From Endomychus coccineus (lineage: Eukaryota; Arthropoda; Insecta; Coleoptera; Endomychidae): 64,000 nt of DNA. Location: NCBI GenBank assembly GCA_958510875.1, contig OY294067.1, forward strand, positions 58,540,039 through 58,604,038, read 5' to 3'. Below, piece by piece: positions 11,616 through 24,170 of this stretch; positions within the stretch are counted from its first letter, which is position 1; each line of letters begins with the position of its first letter. The notes beneath the pieces are model-generated. The model made no database searches, was not told the DNA's origin, and was given only the letters and a program-made list of their open reading frames with translations. The translations under genes and the position numbers were made by a program.

Positions 11616-14030
11616 ATTTTTCCACCACCAGTTGATTTTCGAACTGGTGACATGTTTTCAGATACAAAAACCTACCTTGGTATAGTTTGTTTTGCCGAAA
11701 TAAGATAGTTCTATTATTCCAGAAACAACCTTCATCTTGACTGGACTAAACGCTCACACTATCTAATAATACAATGAAGGTCCAACTATCAACACTTGTA
11801 AAAGACATATGTTGCCAATTCGAATAAACTTTTAGTGCAATGAAATTTAGTATAATTTCACGTCTTTCTTCGTCCTTGTCTGTTTCTAATCAGTTGCAAT
11901 ATATATGCCGTTCCTACGGGTGAGAGAAGTTCACACTTGAGAATTAATGGAATCCGAATTCTTTTTGTCAAATCTTCATTTTCATAATAACGGTTTCTTT
12001 GTAACAAAAACGAATATTTGAATTTGCCAAACGGATTTGACACACCATTTTTATTTTCCTCGTTTTTCTATTTGTTTTATTATTAATGAAAAATTAAACA
12101 TTTCGATACTAGGTTGCATTAGATTAATTCTTAGCAAAATGCGAAAATGGGGTTTATATTCGGGAGAAAACCATTTTTCCTCGTCTAAACAATCATAACT
12201 AACTAACGATACTCAATGTTCACAATCCTAAAAAAGGAGATCATTCTTTTTTTTTGTTACTTGATCGAATAGGATCAGAATAGAACCTGGATTACTATAC
12301 TTTTCTCAAGAAAGATACGTGAAAATAAAATACAGAAAACTGAATTGGCAATCAGGGTACATTTTTCAGAGTATAGTTCACCTCTCAGATGAAGGAATAC
12401 TCGTGGATGCACAGCGTGGCGTATCCGAACATTGTTCTATTGGTGAGCGCATGTAACAATTTTTCGAAAAAACCTGTAAGTAATGATCATTCCCAGAATT
12501 TTGGAATTTCTTCTGGCTGAACCATCGTCCGAGTAAATCAATTCTTCAAGCTGGGGAGATGCGAAGAAGAATAATAATAGCTGCTTTGCATCAATCCGTA
12601 ACTAATGTGATTAAGAATTAATCAAATCTAACTGAGCTCATCTCCAAACTATATAGAGAAACTGTTATTAATTAGACACATTATACTGCTAGCCAGGCTC
12701 GACGAAGATAAATCTTCAAATCGTTCATCATTGTGTCTGCTAATTTTTTTTGCTCTTAATACCGGCTCTATATGAATGTGATAAAAACAGCTAATATCAG
12801 TGATAAAAGTGATGAAGCTGTAATGACCGCGTACTACACGGGGGATGTCTGGGAGAGAGTTTCCAGTGACCCACTTGTCTACAAGATGTGTGCCATCCAC
12901 TTATTCTTTTAGCCAGTCGGTAGCTGATTGTCGCGCGCAGAACATTCTTGTTTTTCTTGAACATCAAGATTCGTAAATAAAGAAAGCGTGACTTGGACAG
13001 TATTCGTTAATTATAAGATATTAATCTGTTAGTGATATTTTATGTTATACATATTGAAACATTCCAGTTATCGTAAACATGTGTTTCAAATAATTTTTGA
13101 GGAATTAAGAATGTCCAGTAATTTCAATAATATTGGTAAGATTGATTTTTTTATAATTAAACAAATTACATAATATTTTTCGTCATCCTGTTATTGATTA
13201 TTGTCAATCATTTATTCGCTGCATCCAATGATTCATCATTTCTATGTTTCTATTCTTTATTAATTTATTTTTTTTCTAAAAAATTATTTCTAAAAGCCGG
13301 TTGAAATTAATAAATGCCTCTCTGATAAAACAAGGTAAAATAATTATGATAACGGATCAGAATTGAGAAAGTTTTATCATTAAGTGAGATGCATTAAAAG
13401 TTTTTCACCATAATTGCTCGTATATTCTGTTATTTGGTTAATTTCATTAGAGTAGCCTCATTCACCAAATTATGTTAATGTCTTCTGATTTACCAGTTAC
13501 TTTCTCTCGCCGTCCGAATAACGTTATTATTGTGATATGCAATATTAAAATATTTCATTGGGAATTTTACCCGCGATGCCTTACTTCTTACTTCATACTA
13601 ATAAAATGATCTCTTATAATTCGGAATGAATAAAATGAACCTTTGGTGATTCGTTCTGTAATAGTAAGATTTGGACTAGAACAAATAATGTTACTCCGTG
13701 TAAGATTCAAAAGATGGGATTGGCTAATAAAATTGGTTTCTATTTATTTGGATCATCGTTCATTAAGAATAATTGAAATGAAGTTATCGTATCATATCGA
13801 AGTATGCGTCCACACTTTTAAAGATTTCATCAAACTACTGAAGCAATCAGTCATTTAACTAAACGAGTTGTAGTCATTTTGGCATCATCATTCCTGAATG
13901 ATTAGACATATGAATGTATGTTATGAAATAACTTAACAACTTCAAGTTAAAAAATACTGTATGATTGCACTTTGTTCCCGTCAAAGTCTTAGTGAATATA
14001 AACCTGTTGAGGGATAGTACTTCATTGACA
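11616..14030. other. AT-rich DNA without a recognised gene
   Basis: Short open frames on both strands carry no known motif. No repeat end was found. Confidence 0.4.
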
Positions 14031-14032
14031 AA

Positions 14033-14099
14033 CATATGCGATTGGTCAACGCTCTGAACTAGACATCCAGGGATGAGAGGTTGAATTCCACGTATGGTT
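14033..14099 (+). tRNA. tRNA-like sequence, copy 2, degenerate
   Basis: Partial relative of the 11,468 sequence. The D-arm remnant ATTGGTCAACG is followed by CTGAACTAGACATCCAG (anticodon position AGA) and a decayed B box AGGTTGAATTCC. The acceptor 5' strand is missing, while the CGTATGGTTC end is kept. About 50 bp upstream also match the repeat. Confidence 0.5.
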
Positions 14100-14249
14100 C
14101 AAATTTTACCTTTATTAATCTAATAATTATATCTTAAATTTAACTGTCTACGTTATCTTTATAATTTAGAAAATATAATCTACATCTCTTGATATACTTT
14201 CACGGAATTGTGGCCCATTAGGAAAAGAAACTTTAAACTTCTTTATACT

Positions 14250-14560
14250 TACCCAGAATAGTTTCCAGTCAGTTCTATTAAAACATAAAGAACCAGGATG
14301 CTATGATTGATTGAGCTGTCAGTATAATTGCCAACCATAGTATTACTCATAACTGCAGTCCTCATTTTAAAACGATTGAACTTCAGCTAAATGTACGTGA
14401 AAATCGATCTATGGCTGGGCATCGAGTCGCATATGTTATCAATGATCTACTACGGACCAAAGTAGTGCAATTGGTCAACACACTGGACTAGAAATCTACG
14501 GATGTGTGTTCGAATCCTACCTATGGTTCAATTTTCAGGTTTATTATATATATTTATAAT
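14250..14560 (+). repeat. tRNA-containing dispersed repeat, copy 3
   Basis: Matches the copy at 11,229 from CAGTCAGTTCTATT onward, with a shorter segment before the tRNA-like core. The core at 14,456-14,527 keeps ACCAAAG..CTATGGT (six of seven acceptor pairs), the CTAGAAA anticodon loop and a B-box TGTTCGAATCC. The anticodon stem is weakened on its 3' side. Confidence 0.65.
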
Positions 14561-15162
14561 TTTAAACAAAACAATTTTTGATAGATATTGAAATAAACTA
14601 TCGAAACTTCAAACTCAGTATTAATTTTATTGCTAGTGATAATCTATATACATATATATCTTGATTATTGAAATCAGGAGATTGATATATAAATTGTATT
14701 CACTACGAAATATTCTAAAATAGAAAATTCTGTTAATGACTCACAACAGTTTGTTTGCATCCTTAGTTAGATATGGGATAAGCATTGAGGCTCAGCTTAT
14801 TATAATGTCTTAAAGCCTCTACAAATAAGTCAAAATTATATATTGCGAGTAATTTTTTAAAAAGAGAGCAGGAAAAGTGCAAAGCCTCTTTTTATTGAAA
14901 ATAATATATTAAACATAAAAGTTCTGTACATGCTGTAAATACGTTCATAACAGTGTCCATTCTCCAAGATAAATCATTGTTACGAATCTGGAGCAAATTT
15001 TAATGATCTGATAACATGAAAATTTTGGTAAAACTGTACCTATGTCAAAAAAGTTAAAAATATAATGGAGCAAAATTATATAATGTGTTAGCCTTACAAA
15101 TAAAATTGTTTGCCAAAATATAAATTCAAATTTCACTGAAAATTACAACACTCAATAGCATG

Positions 15163-15248
<86 letters not shown>
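15163..15248. repeat. A31 tract followed by (TA)n microsatellite
   Basis: About 31 A residues (15,163-15,193) run directly into about 27 TA units (15,194-15,248), then a TTATTATTATTG run. An A tract feeding an AT array can mark the poly(A) end of an old retrocopy, but no coding trace lies beside it. Confidence 0.9.
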
Positions 15249-15251
<3 letters not shown>

Positions 15252-16035
15252 ATTATTATTGTTATTTTCAATAGGATCTCATTGTAATGATCAATCAGTA
15301 GATTATCTTCAATAGCTTTTGAACTGAGCAGATGTTTGGCTACATTTCAGTTTTGACATTTTCAACGACATCTATATGAATAGGAATTTAGTTTAGGTTA
15401 GCTTAGTATAGCTTTACTTACTAAGAATTATCTTTATTTTCATAGCTGCTTGACACAATACGAGTACGCTCAGGTGTCCTTTATGAACATTTTATCACAC
15501 TAATATGTATGATTGCTTGTAAGCAGTTATAAAAAAATAGATAAATTAAAAAAATCTGTCATTTCGTGTTGTTAGATGTAGGGAGTTCCATTTAAAATAA
15601 TAGAGTTAAACACCTTTCAATTTGACTATAATTTAATTAAATTTTTTACCATCCTTTTTTAACGAAAATGTATTTTTCTTTATAACTCTAGACATCACTC
15701 TTGTGACGAGGCATAATACTTGATACGTCACGTAAATCACTTATATTTTATAATTTTTTTAAATTTATGTTGTAATTTTATAAATCTTCAGATATCTCAA
15801 AAACTATTCCAGATAGGTATAGGACATGTAACAGTTACTCGCTTTTATTTTAGCTGTACAATCCAAATTCGACCTCAAATACAGGATATTCCTCTTGAGA
15901 AAGTGTAACTTCTATATGAACACACTGTATATTCAAAAATATTTTTAAATTATGCCCACAAAAAGTGTACATATGTGTACAAAATATCGCCGCAAAATAT
16001 TCAAGCGTTTTCATTCTGTATATATATTAAGAGAT

Positions 16036-16400
16036 ATAGAATTAAATTTTCTGAATTATGAAGATAACTTAGATGATTTAACATAGGATTATAAAGATAA
16101 ATAAACGTAAAACATTGAACCATAGGCGGGATTCGAACCCACATTATTGGATGTCTAGTCCAGGGTGTTTACCAATTACACCACTTTGGTCTCGTTAGAT
16201 TTTAATATTTTTGTAAATATAAACCTCTGAAAGGATAGTGGATCATTGATGAACACAATGCGCACATTCGCCTGAAGTTCAGTCGTTTTTGAAGTAAGGA
16301 TTGTAGGTTAGAGTATTACTATGATTGGCAATTACTCGACAGTACTTATTCAATGACAGCATCCCGGTTCTTATATATTTCTATAGAACTGACTGTTCAA
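16036..16400 (-). repeat. tRNA-containing dispersed repeat, copy 4, inverted
   Basis: Reverse-strand copy of the 11,229 unit, with matching segments on both sides of the core. The tRNA-like core is 16,119-16,190: ACCAAAG..CTATGGT acceptor, GTGGTGTAATTGG A-box-like run, CTAGACA anticodon loop (AGA), and a perfect GGTTCGAATCC B box. Copies 1 and 4 agree over nearly the whole unit, so the family boundary is best read from them. Confidence 0.7.
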
Positions 16401-19400
16401 AAGAGTTATGTAATTTAGAAAAGAATGCAAGACTATGATTAATAACAAGCGTCTGGCCGATGACTTGAATTAAAATCCAATAAAAAATGCAGAAAATTAT
16501 GGATAGGTAGTATCTAGTGTGTGAAAGCGTATTATGAGAGAATATCGAGGTTTTATGATATATTTATGACCATAATTATTAAATTGATGTTTAGAATCAT
16601 AAATTTCGTTTTTTATGTTAATTAAATACTTAATATGCTATTCTATTTTTTACGCTTCTACTAAGTCTATTTTTTTGCAGTTTTTATTGGATTTTATAAC
16701 ACAAGTCATCTGCAGATGCATTTTATTGATCATAGACATATATGTAGTCTTCTTGGTATTGAAACTGATAGCATATATTGATTTTTTTGTCTATTTCATT
16801 TAAGTCTTCTAGGTTTAATTGAAATGGATGCTTCTATTTTCGAAAATTTCTATTACTAAGATATAATAAGGAATTAAAATCGCAATTGAAAACTATTCGG
16901 AAAATTCAGCATATCATATAGTCATTTTTGCATCTCCGGTTAGTTACTATAATCTGGTGTAAAGAGATGTACTTCGGAAGGTGATCATTATTCTGAGTGC
17001 GTGAGAATGAAACATTTTGCTTGGCTTCTTGCATATTCGTTCATAAAAATGGATGTTAATAGTATATATTTAAATAATTATCATATTGACCTACACAGTA
17101 TAGTTGTCTTAATGGTCAATATATAGGGAAAATACGAGGAAATTGTTATAAGATGAAAAGTTTCGAACATAATTTTGCAAGTAGCTTCATCCCTGTGATT
17201 GTTTTCTCAATATTACTAGTTTTTATTGGCCGTATTTAACCTTCAATATACTATGGTATAGGCATGACAACAAAATATATCTAAGAGTTCCTTGTGTGGT
17301 AGATGCTTATACCTATTATCCCAAGGAGACAAAACATCCCATTCATAAAACTCCATTTGACTTGTCGCAATGATTACATGAAGTGTGACAAAGAAAACCA
17401 ACGGACCTCTTCGTCATCGAGTCATAATTACTCCTTATTGGCAACGCTGTAACTATGATTGGAGACTTGGTACCACTTGTAAGGCAACACCGCTCCGAAA
17501 TAGCTACGAGAAATACGGAAGCTGTCAAATTGCGTAGTACAGGACAAAGTCCCCATTCATAAAAGGTGCGCGGCGTTGTCGCCTTCTGAACAAATGATGC
17601 AATGAAATGAAATAGTTCTATATTTGAACATTTAAATATAATTCGATTGTATATTCCAGGTTACCATAAATTATGGAATATTTTTCAGGGAAAACGACAT
17701 TTCAACAGTATTGTTTCTAATATAACGAATAAATAATGCTATGAACGTTTTTATAATAATTATAAATCTCAATCCGGCATACAGAACAACTGATCCGGCA
17801 ACAGCACATTTCATACGGACTTACTTGTAATATACAGCGGTCTGAGTGGCCAGAAAATTTCGGCAATGTCTGATCGTGTTTAAATGTAAACAATTCTGTC
17901 TCCTTAGAATAATAGGTCTATGGGTAGATGGAACCTAGCAGTTACAGTGACAGTAACAAAACTTCTAGACATGCCAAAAATTGGACACTGCATTGTCGGC
18001 TTCGAAAGTTACAGTAAACAAGAAAACGTTCATAAACATAATCTATTATTACATGCAAAAATAAGTTAATAGAGGTACATAATAAATTTATTCTCACGAC
18101 ACAGTCAAAATCATATTCTGTCATCAACTCTCCCTTGTAAGCGAAGAGTATGTTTACACAAGGTTCCAAAGATTTGGAATTCAAATTAGAGAAGTCAAGA
18201 AAACCTGTTATTTTTATTTATATTAACAATTACTGACTTGCAATGTATAAGCAATTGCCTTTCCTACTGAAAAAAGGAACAACAAACAGAAAAAGGTTTA
18301 GTATTGACATATACACAGGTGGTACCAGAGCGGGTTATTTAAAGTGAGTTATTTTCAGTTATGAGATATTTAACTAAACTTTCTCCCATTTTCAATTCAA
18401 ATGTGGCTCATGCAATTTGTTTATTGTTTAACTGATTTCTGTCCAAAATTCATTTATTTCCCAAAGCACTGATTTGACGATTTGAATAGTTGTCTTTACT
18501 CCGTTTCTGTTATATTTCAAGATTCCTTTAACTTGATGTAAGATATACTGGAAATGATTTTTTTTTACTTTTTTGTTTAATATTTTGTTCAAGGCTAGAG
18601 ATAAAACAAATAAGTTTAATAAACCTGGAGTGTTCAGAATGTAATAACTTTTACATTGGTATATCAATAATTCGTAATATAGAAAACAGTTATAAGAAAC
18701 ATTTTCGCCCTTTAAGACTCAGTGAAACATGAAACAAATACATCTTTCTCCAATCATTATATCTCAAGTATTCAATCCCGGTAATATTCAAACAAAACCC
18801 CCACTTGTTATCTTGTTAATTGTATCTCATTTTGACTATAAATATCTTAAGATCTTTCAAGTTTATTCATACATCAGTATCATTTGGAGGTGGCACGCTA
18901 GTTGTTGAAACTGTAGTCACGTTAGTGTTTCTATAATACCTATAAATGATAGAAAACAAAATGTTTTATTATATCAGAATAGTGACTATTTTACATATGT
19001 CTACAATAACTATTAGAATGTATTTCCGATAGCAATAATGAGCACGAGTAATACAATTTCTACGTACATAGTATAAAACAGAGCGCCATCTAGCGACTAG
19101 AGTAAAATAATAATAAGGTTTCTCATACCAAAAAACGTTCAGTGCAATACGTTAAAAAATGGATAAGATATTTGAAATAAATCTATTTAAAAATTTGATT
19201 TGTACCATATAATTATGCTCGCTATATATTTGATAATTCCTCGTCAGACGGGAGACAATTATTTCCTTATCGAGCGACAAACCATCAAGAACACTTATAT
19301 TTTATTATCGCAAAGATAGGTATGTATACCTATATTGGAAGATAAAGTTCACTAGTTCATTTTAACGTTTACGATAAGATCATATCAAGAGGCCAGGGGA

Positions 19401-20100
19401 AAAAAGATGAATGACCAACCAGTTTCATTTTGAGAAAACAGAAATTAAAATTTTCAACACTCATAGTAAAAATCACAATAAAATATCAATGATTTCTTTG
19501 ACATTATGTTGTGAAACACATATAACAACGAATATAAATATCTAGGGAATTTTGTATCTATTTTTTTTATTAATAAATTTGGCATTTACACTATTGACAA
19601 TAAAATATTTGAGGAAAAAAGGAGGAGGGTCCGTAGAATGTTCAGGTGAAGAGAGATGAGGATTCAAAAAATACGTAGTGTTACTGGAAAACATTGTCAA
19701 AATTTATTTAATATAACATAAACAGATGTTTAAGTTAAAAAAAATTAAGAATATATCTAGGCCCTAAAGAAGTAGTAATACGATATATAAAATTAGTTAT
19801 AATATGTACATGGAACTACCAAATTAAAAAAAAAAACAATTGAAAGTGTGTTTGAAAAACTTATTTCATGACTAACAAAGATAGGATCTGCTAGGTCATT
19901 TGTATGCCTGTAATATAACAGTTAAGAAAAAGTTAAAACATACAAAGAATATACTGAGAGTCAGTTTTCTTGAACGTTAAATCACTACTATGAGTGATGC
20001 TGAAAGTTTCTTGGGAAATTGGCAGTTTTCGGTGTACCATCTTGGGGGTAGTTCAAATAAACCTGCTCCTAAAACAGCCTCTTGCAGTCTGTATCACTAA
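16401..20100. other. Intergenic DNA without a recognised gene
   Basis: Mostly AT-rich with short chance frames. At 18,880-18,940 a segment (GTTGAAACTGTAGTCACG and flanks) resembles the PLE-end motif seen at 26,580-26,610, so an old PLE terminus may lie there. Nothing else is assignable. Confidence 0.35.
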
Positions 20101-20120
20101 AGTTTGTGGTTCATTAAAAG

Positions 20121-20408
20121 ATGATCGGTACAGAATCATACGTGGATGAAAATCAATTACAGATATTTCTCTTAGCAGTACGAGGCCTTCACACTATGCC
20201 ATCTTCTTTAGACATTTTAGAAACTAGTATGATTATTAAATCAACTAAAAAAAATCTGAATAAACTATCAAAGCTACTGGGATCACAGAAAACAGATGGT
20301 GACATTGCAAACATTGCAGCCTACTTACTTGGCCTCTCACCTGTTTTTCCTACATTCGCTGGTATTTATGCTTACAACAAATATACTACGAGATTCTTCG
20401 AGTTATAA
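20121..20408 (+). CDS. Hypothetical 95-residue frame, possibly a transposase remnant
   Basis: Open from ATG at 20,121 to a stop at 20,406. The segment ENQLQIFLLAVRGLHTMPSS loosely recalls the conserved stretch near the C-terminus of P-element/THAP9-type transposases, where an E-L-F/R pattern precedes a region rich in basic residues, but no catalytic motif is visible. It ends about 60 bp before the left terminal repeat of the PLE that follows. Could equally be a fragment of an unknown gene. Confidence 0.25.
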   Translation: MIGTESYVDENQLQIFLLAVRGLHTMPSSLDILETSMIIKSTKKNLNKLSKLLGSQKTDGDIANIAAYLLGLSPVFPTFAGIYAYNKYTTRFFEL

Positions 20409-20470
20409 TGTACAAGAAATAACCTCATTCTCCATTTAAATCCGAATAGAGCTTCATATTCCTTCCCTGG

Positions 20471-20599
20471 CAGTAGAACCAGTTTCAGTTCAAGCCTCAA
20501 GCCTGCCCTGAAGATGCCACCTGTAATGGTTGGCGAAACGTCGGCATCAAGTCGAGCTATTGTGACGCGGAATCCATCCGGAAGACAAGATTTTTCAAG
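20471..20599 (+). repeat. PLE terminal direct repeat, left copy
   Basis: About 130 bp, nearly identical to 22,074-22,201, the two flanking a decayed PLE coding region. The shared core reads CTGAAGATGCCACCTG, then AATGGTTGGCGAAACGTC. This paired arrangement fits the pLTRs of Penelope-like elements. A second feature, an inverted repeat TCCGTGGAAGTCTACTAT / ATAGTAGACTTCCGCGGA (20,609-20,626 and 20,680-20,697), follows directly. Confidence 0.75.
20503..20547 (+). ncRNA. Hammerhead-ribozyme-like motif in left PLE repeat
   Basis: Can be drawn as a minimal hammerhead. Box 1 is CUGAAGA (fits CUGANGA). Stem II is GCCACC/GGUUGGC with one bulge. Box 2 is GAAA. Stem III is only the palindrome ACGU, with the cleavage triplet GUC. 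Stem I is UGCC/GGCA. One extra U lies between box 1 and stem II. A two-pair stem III suggests it would need dimer formation, as described for PLE hammerheads. Drawn by eye, not computed. Confidence 0.55.
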
Positions 20600-20639
20600 A
20601 TTAGCTGTCCGTGGAAGTCTACTATCCAAGATATCTTCA

Positions 20640-22010
20640 ATATATCACAGAGGGAAAGTTGCAAAAATATATTTTGAATAGTAGACTTCCGCGGATAGCA
20701 CTATCGGATCCCCTACTCACAAACTTCCTCGATATCTGTTATCTATTCTCAAACCACTTGTAGGTAATTCCAATAGTTTTATCTTAAATTCCTTTCATTT
20801 CGTTGAAAATCTTCAAACGCTAAAAGTTGACCCAGGCGATTTGATCATCAGCTTCGACGTCGAATCACTGTTTACCAATGTTCCCGTTCCAGAGACCCTT
20901 TCCATAATTTCTCAATTGTCACCTGCCAAAAAAACATTTCAGTGGACTTGCTACCGTTAATCGATTTTTGTCTATCCTCCACATATTTTCTATACGATGG
21001 CAAGTTTTACGAGCAGTCCTCGGGAGCTGTCATGGGTTCCCCACTTTCTCCGATCATAGCTAATATCTTCATGGAAACTTTTCAAGAAGATGCCATTGAG
21101 TCATCTGTTCTCAAGCCGAAATGTTGGTTTATATATGTCGACGACACTTTTGTTATTTGGCAACATGGTCGCGAAAAGCTTGTTCCCTTCCTCAATCATT
21201 TAAATTCATTACATCCCAATATCCTTTTCAGCATGAAAGTCGAATCGCAAGGCTCACTCCCGTTCTTAGATGTGTTGGTTAGTTGACAGACTGACGTTAC
21301 TTTAGGACATTCTGTGTATCGAAACCCCACTCATACTGATAGATACCTTAATGGTCTTTCCCACCACCACCCTGCCCAAAAGCAATCTGTCATAAACTCT
21401 TTGGTTCACAGAGCTGTCAACTTATCTCAACCTCAATCCTTAAAATTAGAATTGAAACATCTTTCATTTGCTTTATTATCAAACAATTTCTGACATTACA
21501 ACATTCAAAAAGCCATAAAGAAATACACTTCGCCTAAAATTTCGAATCGACCTGAGCCACAAACCCCCCCGCCTGCTTTATCTACTACATATCTTCCATA
21601 TATTGAAAATATAACAGATTGAATTTCGAAAATCCTCAAAAAACATAATATTTCTAACCGTTTTTCCACACTTCCAAAATTATCTCAGTTTTACAAACCT
21701 TTCAAAGATCCCCTTCCTCCTCTTCACTCAGAAGGTGTTTATAGCATTCCCTGTTCTTGCGGTAAAGTCTCCTTTGGTGAAACAGGTCGTACAGTAGCTT
21801 TTCGAAGATACTAAAATCCTAGCCCGAACCCCAAACTTCTATCAGCGAAAAATCCTTGAAGCTATAGAAATCCTAAAACATCCAAATAATCTGAACCGTG
21901 ACTCAGGATATTACCTTCCCAATATTTGAAAACCCATCCTCGAAAATACCACTTCGCATATGATCACACAACGGCAGGGTCAGATGCCGGAACTGAGTTA
22001 ACCACCGGAA
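20640..22010 (+). pseudogene. Penelope-like element reverse transcriptase and GIY-YIG region
   Basis: Copies RNA into DNA in intact relatives. In order: GDLIISFDVESLFTNVPV near 20,838, a one-base frameshift near 20,935, GAVMGSPLSPIIANIFM near 21,027, the intact catalytic box FIYVDDTFVIW near 21,129, and SLPFLDVLVS followed by a stop at 21,285. The frame continues as the linker with further stops, then GVYSIPCSCGKVSFGETGR near 21,733, the CxC-type GIY-YIG start. About 100 residues of the endonuclease appear deleted, because the C-terminal KILEAIEILKHPNNLNRDSG follows almost directly. The N-terminal part is absent. Flanked by direct repeats. Confidence 0.85.
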
Positions 22011-22073
22011 TAAAGACAGTGAACTGTGTAGCGTGAAGAATTTTTCCTACAATAAATACTACAGTACCAGTAC

Positions 22074-22201
22074 CAGTAGAAGCAGTTTCAGTTCAAGCCT
22101 CCAGTCTGCCTTGAAGATGCCACCTGTAATGGTTGGCGAAACGTCGGCATCAAGTCGAGCTATTGTGACGCGGAATCCATCCGGAAGCCAAGATTTTTCA
22201 A
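22074..22201 (+). repeat. PLE terminal direct repeat, right copy
   Basis: Partner of 20,471-20,599. It holds the same hammerhead-like core at 22,107-22,150, but box 1 reads UUGAAGA because of a C to T change at the invariant first C, so this copy is expected to be inactive. Confidence 0.75.
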
Positions 22202-22744
22202 AAATATATTTGTATAGAGAGGTTTACTAACAATTTAAGCTTGTATATTTACGAAGCAGTAATATTCTTGCGTATAAATCGAGAGCTTTTTGAGATCCAC
22301 TGAAGTCAATATGATCAATAATAATTACACATATATGTACATTTCTTGGGCACACATACTTCCAGAAAAATGTTGAATGCGATATAATTAAAGTCTACAA
22401 CAAGGTACCTCAAACATTGAGGAATTTAGCAATTTCTCACCTAAAACGGAAATTAAGAAGCCTGTTGAGTCAAAGAGCATATTACTCACTGGATGAATAC
22501 TTCCACGACAAACTGGTATAATACATTTTGAGAATGTCTTTTTTATACGCAACAGTCCCTCAATACACTTGTACTGTATTGTTCATATACACTGATTTTA
22601 ATAATCAATATTTGAATTGTTAATGTAAACTAATCTTAAATAATAATATTATTCATACTATACATTGATGTGTCCCACACCTTATAAAGGTAAAGTTTTC
22701 TCCGCAACTGAACCAAATAAATATTCTGTTCTATTCTATAAACT

Positions 22745-23890
22745 CATCCATATGGATGAGAGAAATGCTACGAACCAGAAGAGCTGAGGCAAAGGTGGGA
22801 GACAACACCATGCAAGTAAACACAACAAGGAGATGCTTGCAACGGTTGGGGGGGGTCTCTGTTATTGTGGAACCGGGTAGCGGATGATCTTCTAGAGACA
22901 TTATATCTCAAAGGAATCCGCTAGACGAAAATATCAGAGCACTATATGCAATATCACCCAGAAAGGTCTTAAGAACACAGATAAGTGGTGTAAATCGACC
23001 GAACTATGAATTAAACATAGTATAGCTACGATAGTAGCATATACCAGGAAATGGAAGATGGATCACATGAAGCATAATAAGACGAATGGAATTTCCATCG
23101 GGCTGAAGGATGAGATAAAATTCTAGACATAACTCTAGATAAGACACTCACCTCCGACCCAGCACTTGAAGAATGTAAAGAAGGATGACAGCTAAAACAT
23201 GGAATAGTTCACCGAGAATAGTGCTCTGGATGATGGAAGCCTATCCTCATGTATAGCCTGAAGCGAAATAACCAATAATACAGCTGGAATGGAGAAAATA
23301 CTAAGACTAACCCCCTCTATATAGCAATACAAAAAACTGCGAAAAAGGTTATACTAAATATAGGCAAAGAAGATTCTTAGGGAGGGAAAAGGAGTAATCC
23401 GTTGGTATACCGACGGATTAAGAATAGCAAACGGTACGGGGGCCGGAGTTGTTGGACCCAGAATCAAAATACTCGGGTCAATATACCAGTATTTTTCAAG
23501 CGCGAATCGATGCAACTGAGAGATGTCCATATCTCAATCTGAACAAAGGATACAAAACGAAGAACATGAGACTTCGTCTTTGAATATCGATAAGCCATAA
23601 AAGAGCTGAGTTCGAGCGTCATTAGCTCAAGGATTCTTCTTACCTGAAAACAAAACATGTTGGGAGTGCAAAACAGAATCACCCTCCACAGTCCCAGGAT
23701 ATACATGAAACGAGGAAAACGAACGGGTGGACGTCAGTTAATAGGACCACACACCATGCAGGAAATTCTCTTGGCAGAACACAAAGAACTCAGTTCTAAA
23801 TACTGAAGTTCTCTTCCGGTACAAAGGGAGTCCAAGATTTTTCTAGATAAATTTAGGGAAAAACCCTCTGGAGAAACATTCGCTACGCTC
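22745..23890 (+). pseudogene. RNase-H-bearing LINE (R1/Jockey-like), decayed
   Basis: The start keeps an RT segment, RAEAKVGDNTMQVNTTRRC, then (in a shifted frame) LLLWNRVADDLLETL, which matches the TRGCPQGGVLSPLLW-type motif of this group. Further on, KFLDITLDKTLTSDP and PLYIAIQKTAKKV fit the thumb. The RNase H domain opens with WYTDGLRIANGTGAGV near 23,403, the first catalytic Asp being in TDG. Its downstream part is scrambled by stops and frame changes. No YADD-type box could be placed with confidence, and no tail was recognised. The element is old and inactive. Confidence 0.7.
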
Positions 23891-24120
23891 ACTCCGTCTT
23901 AATAATTATAATAACTTGTGAATTTTATATATCAATTGTTTAAATTTGTTTGTCAATGCTCATTAGTGAATTAGGTTAGCGAAAAAGGAGATAAAATTGA
24001 AAAGCTTCAGACACTTATTAAATAAGCAATATACTTCATCAATCTGCTTTCTTCCATCACTCTTCATAAATTATATATGAATTCTCGGGAAATAGGTCAC
24101 ACTAACACATATGCTCATTA

Positions 24121-24170
24121 TTGTCGTCTTTACGTACGTTTCGGTCTCACAACCATCATCAGAAGACGTA
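24121..24170 (-). ncRNA. Hammerhead-ribozyme-like motif, PLE P2 end
   Basis: Reverse-strand reading. Stem I is CGUCUU, box 1 is CUGAUGA, one unpaired U follows, stem II is GGUU-GUGA-GACC (GNRA-type loop), and box 2 is GAAA. Stem III is ACG/CGU closing a two-base UA loop, with cleavage expected after GUA. The stem I partner AAGACG is fully complementary to CGUCUU. All invariant core bases are present. Very short stem III is a known trait of PLE hammerheads. The fold is by eye. Confidence 0.7.

Noticed and set aside
12649..12900. 83-codon reverse-strand frame
   Set aside because: No motif, composition as expected by chance, no repeat context.
15880..15935. Mariner-type MITE end (ACACACTGTATA-like)
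   Set aside because: No inverted partner or TA-flanked unit could be defined.
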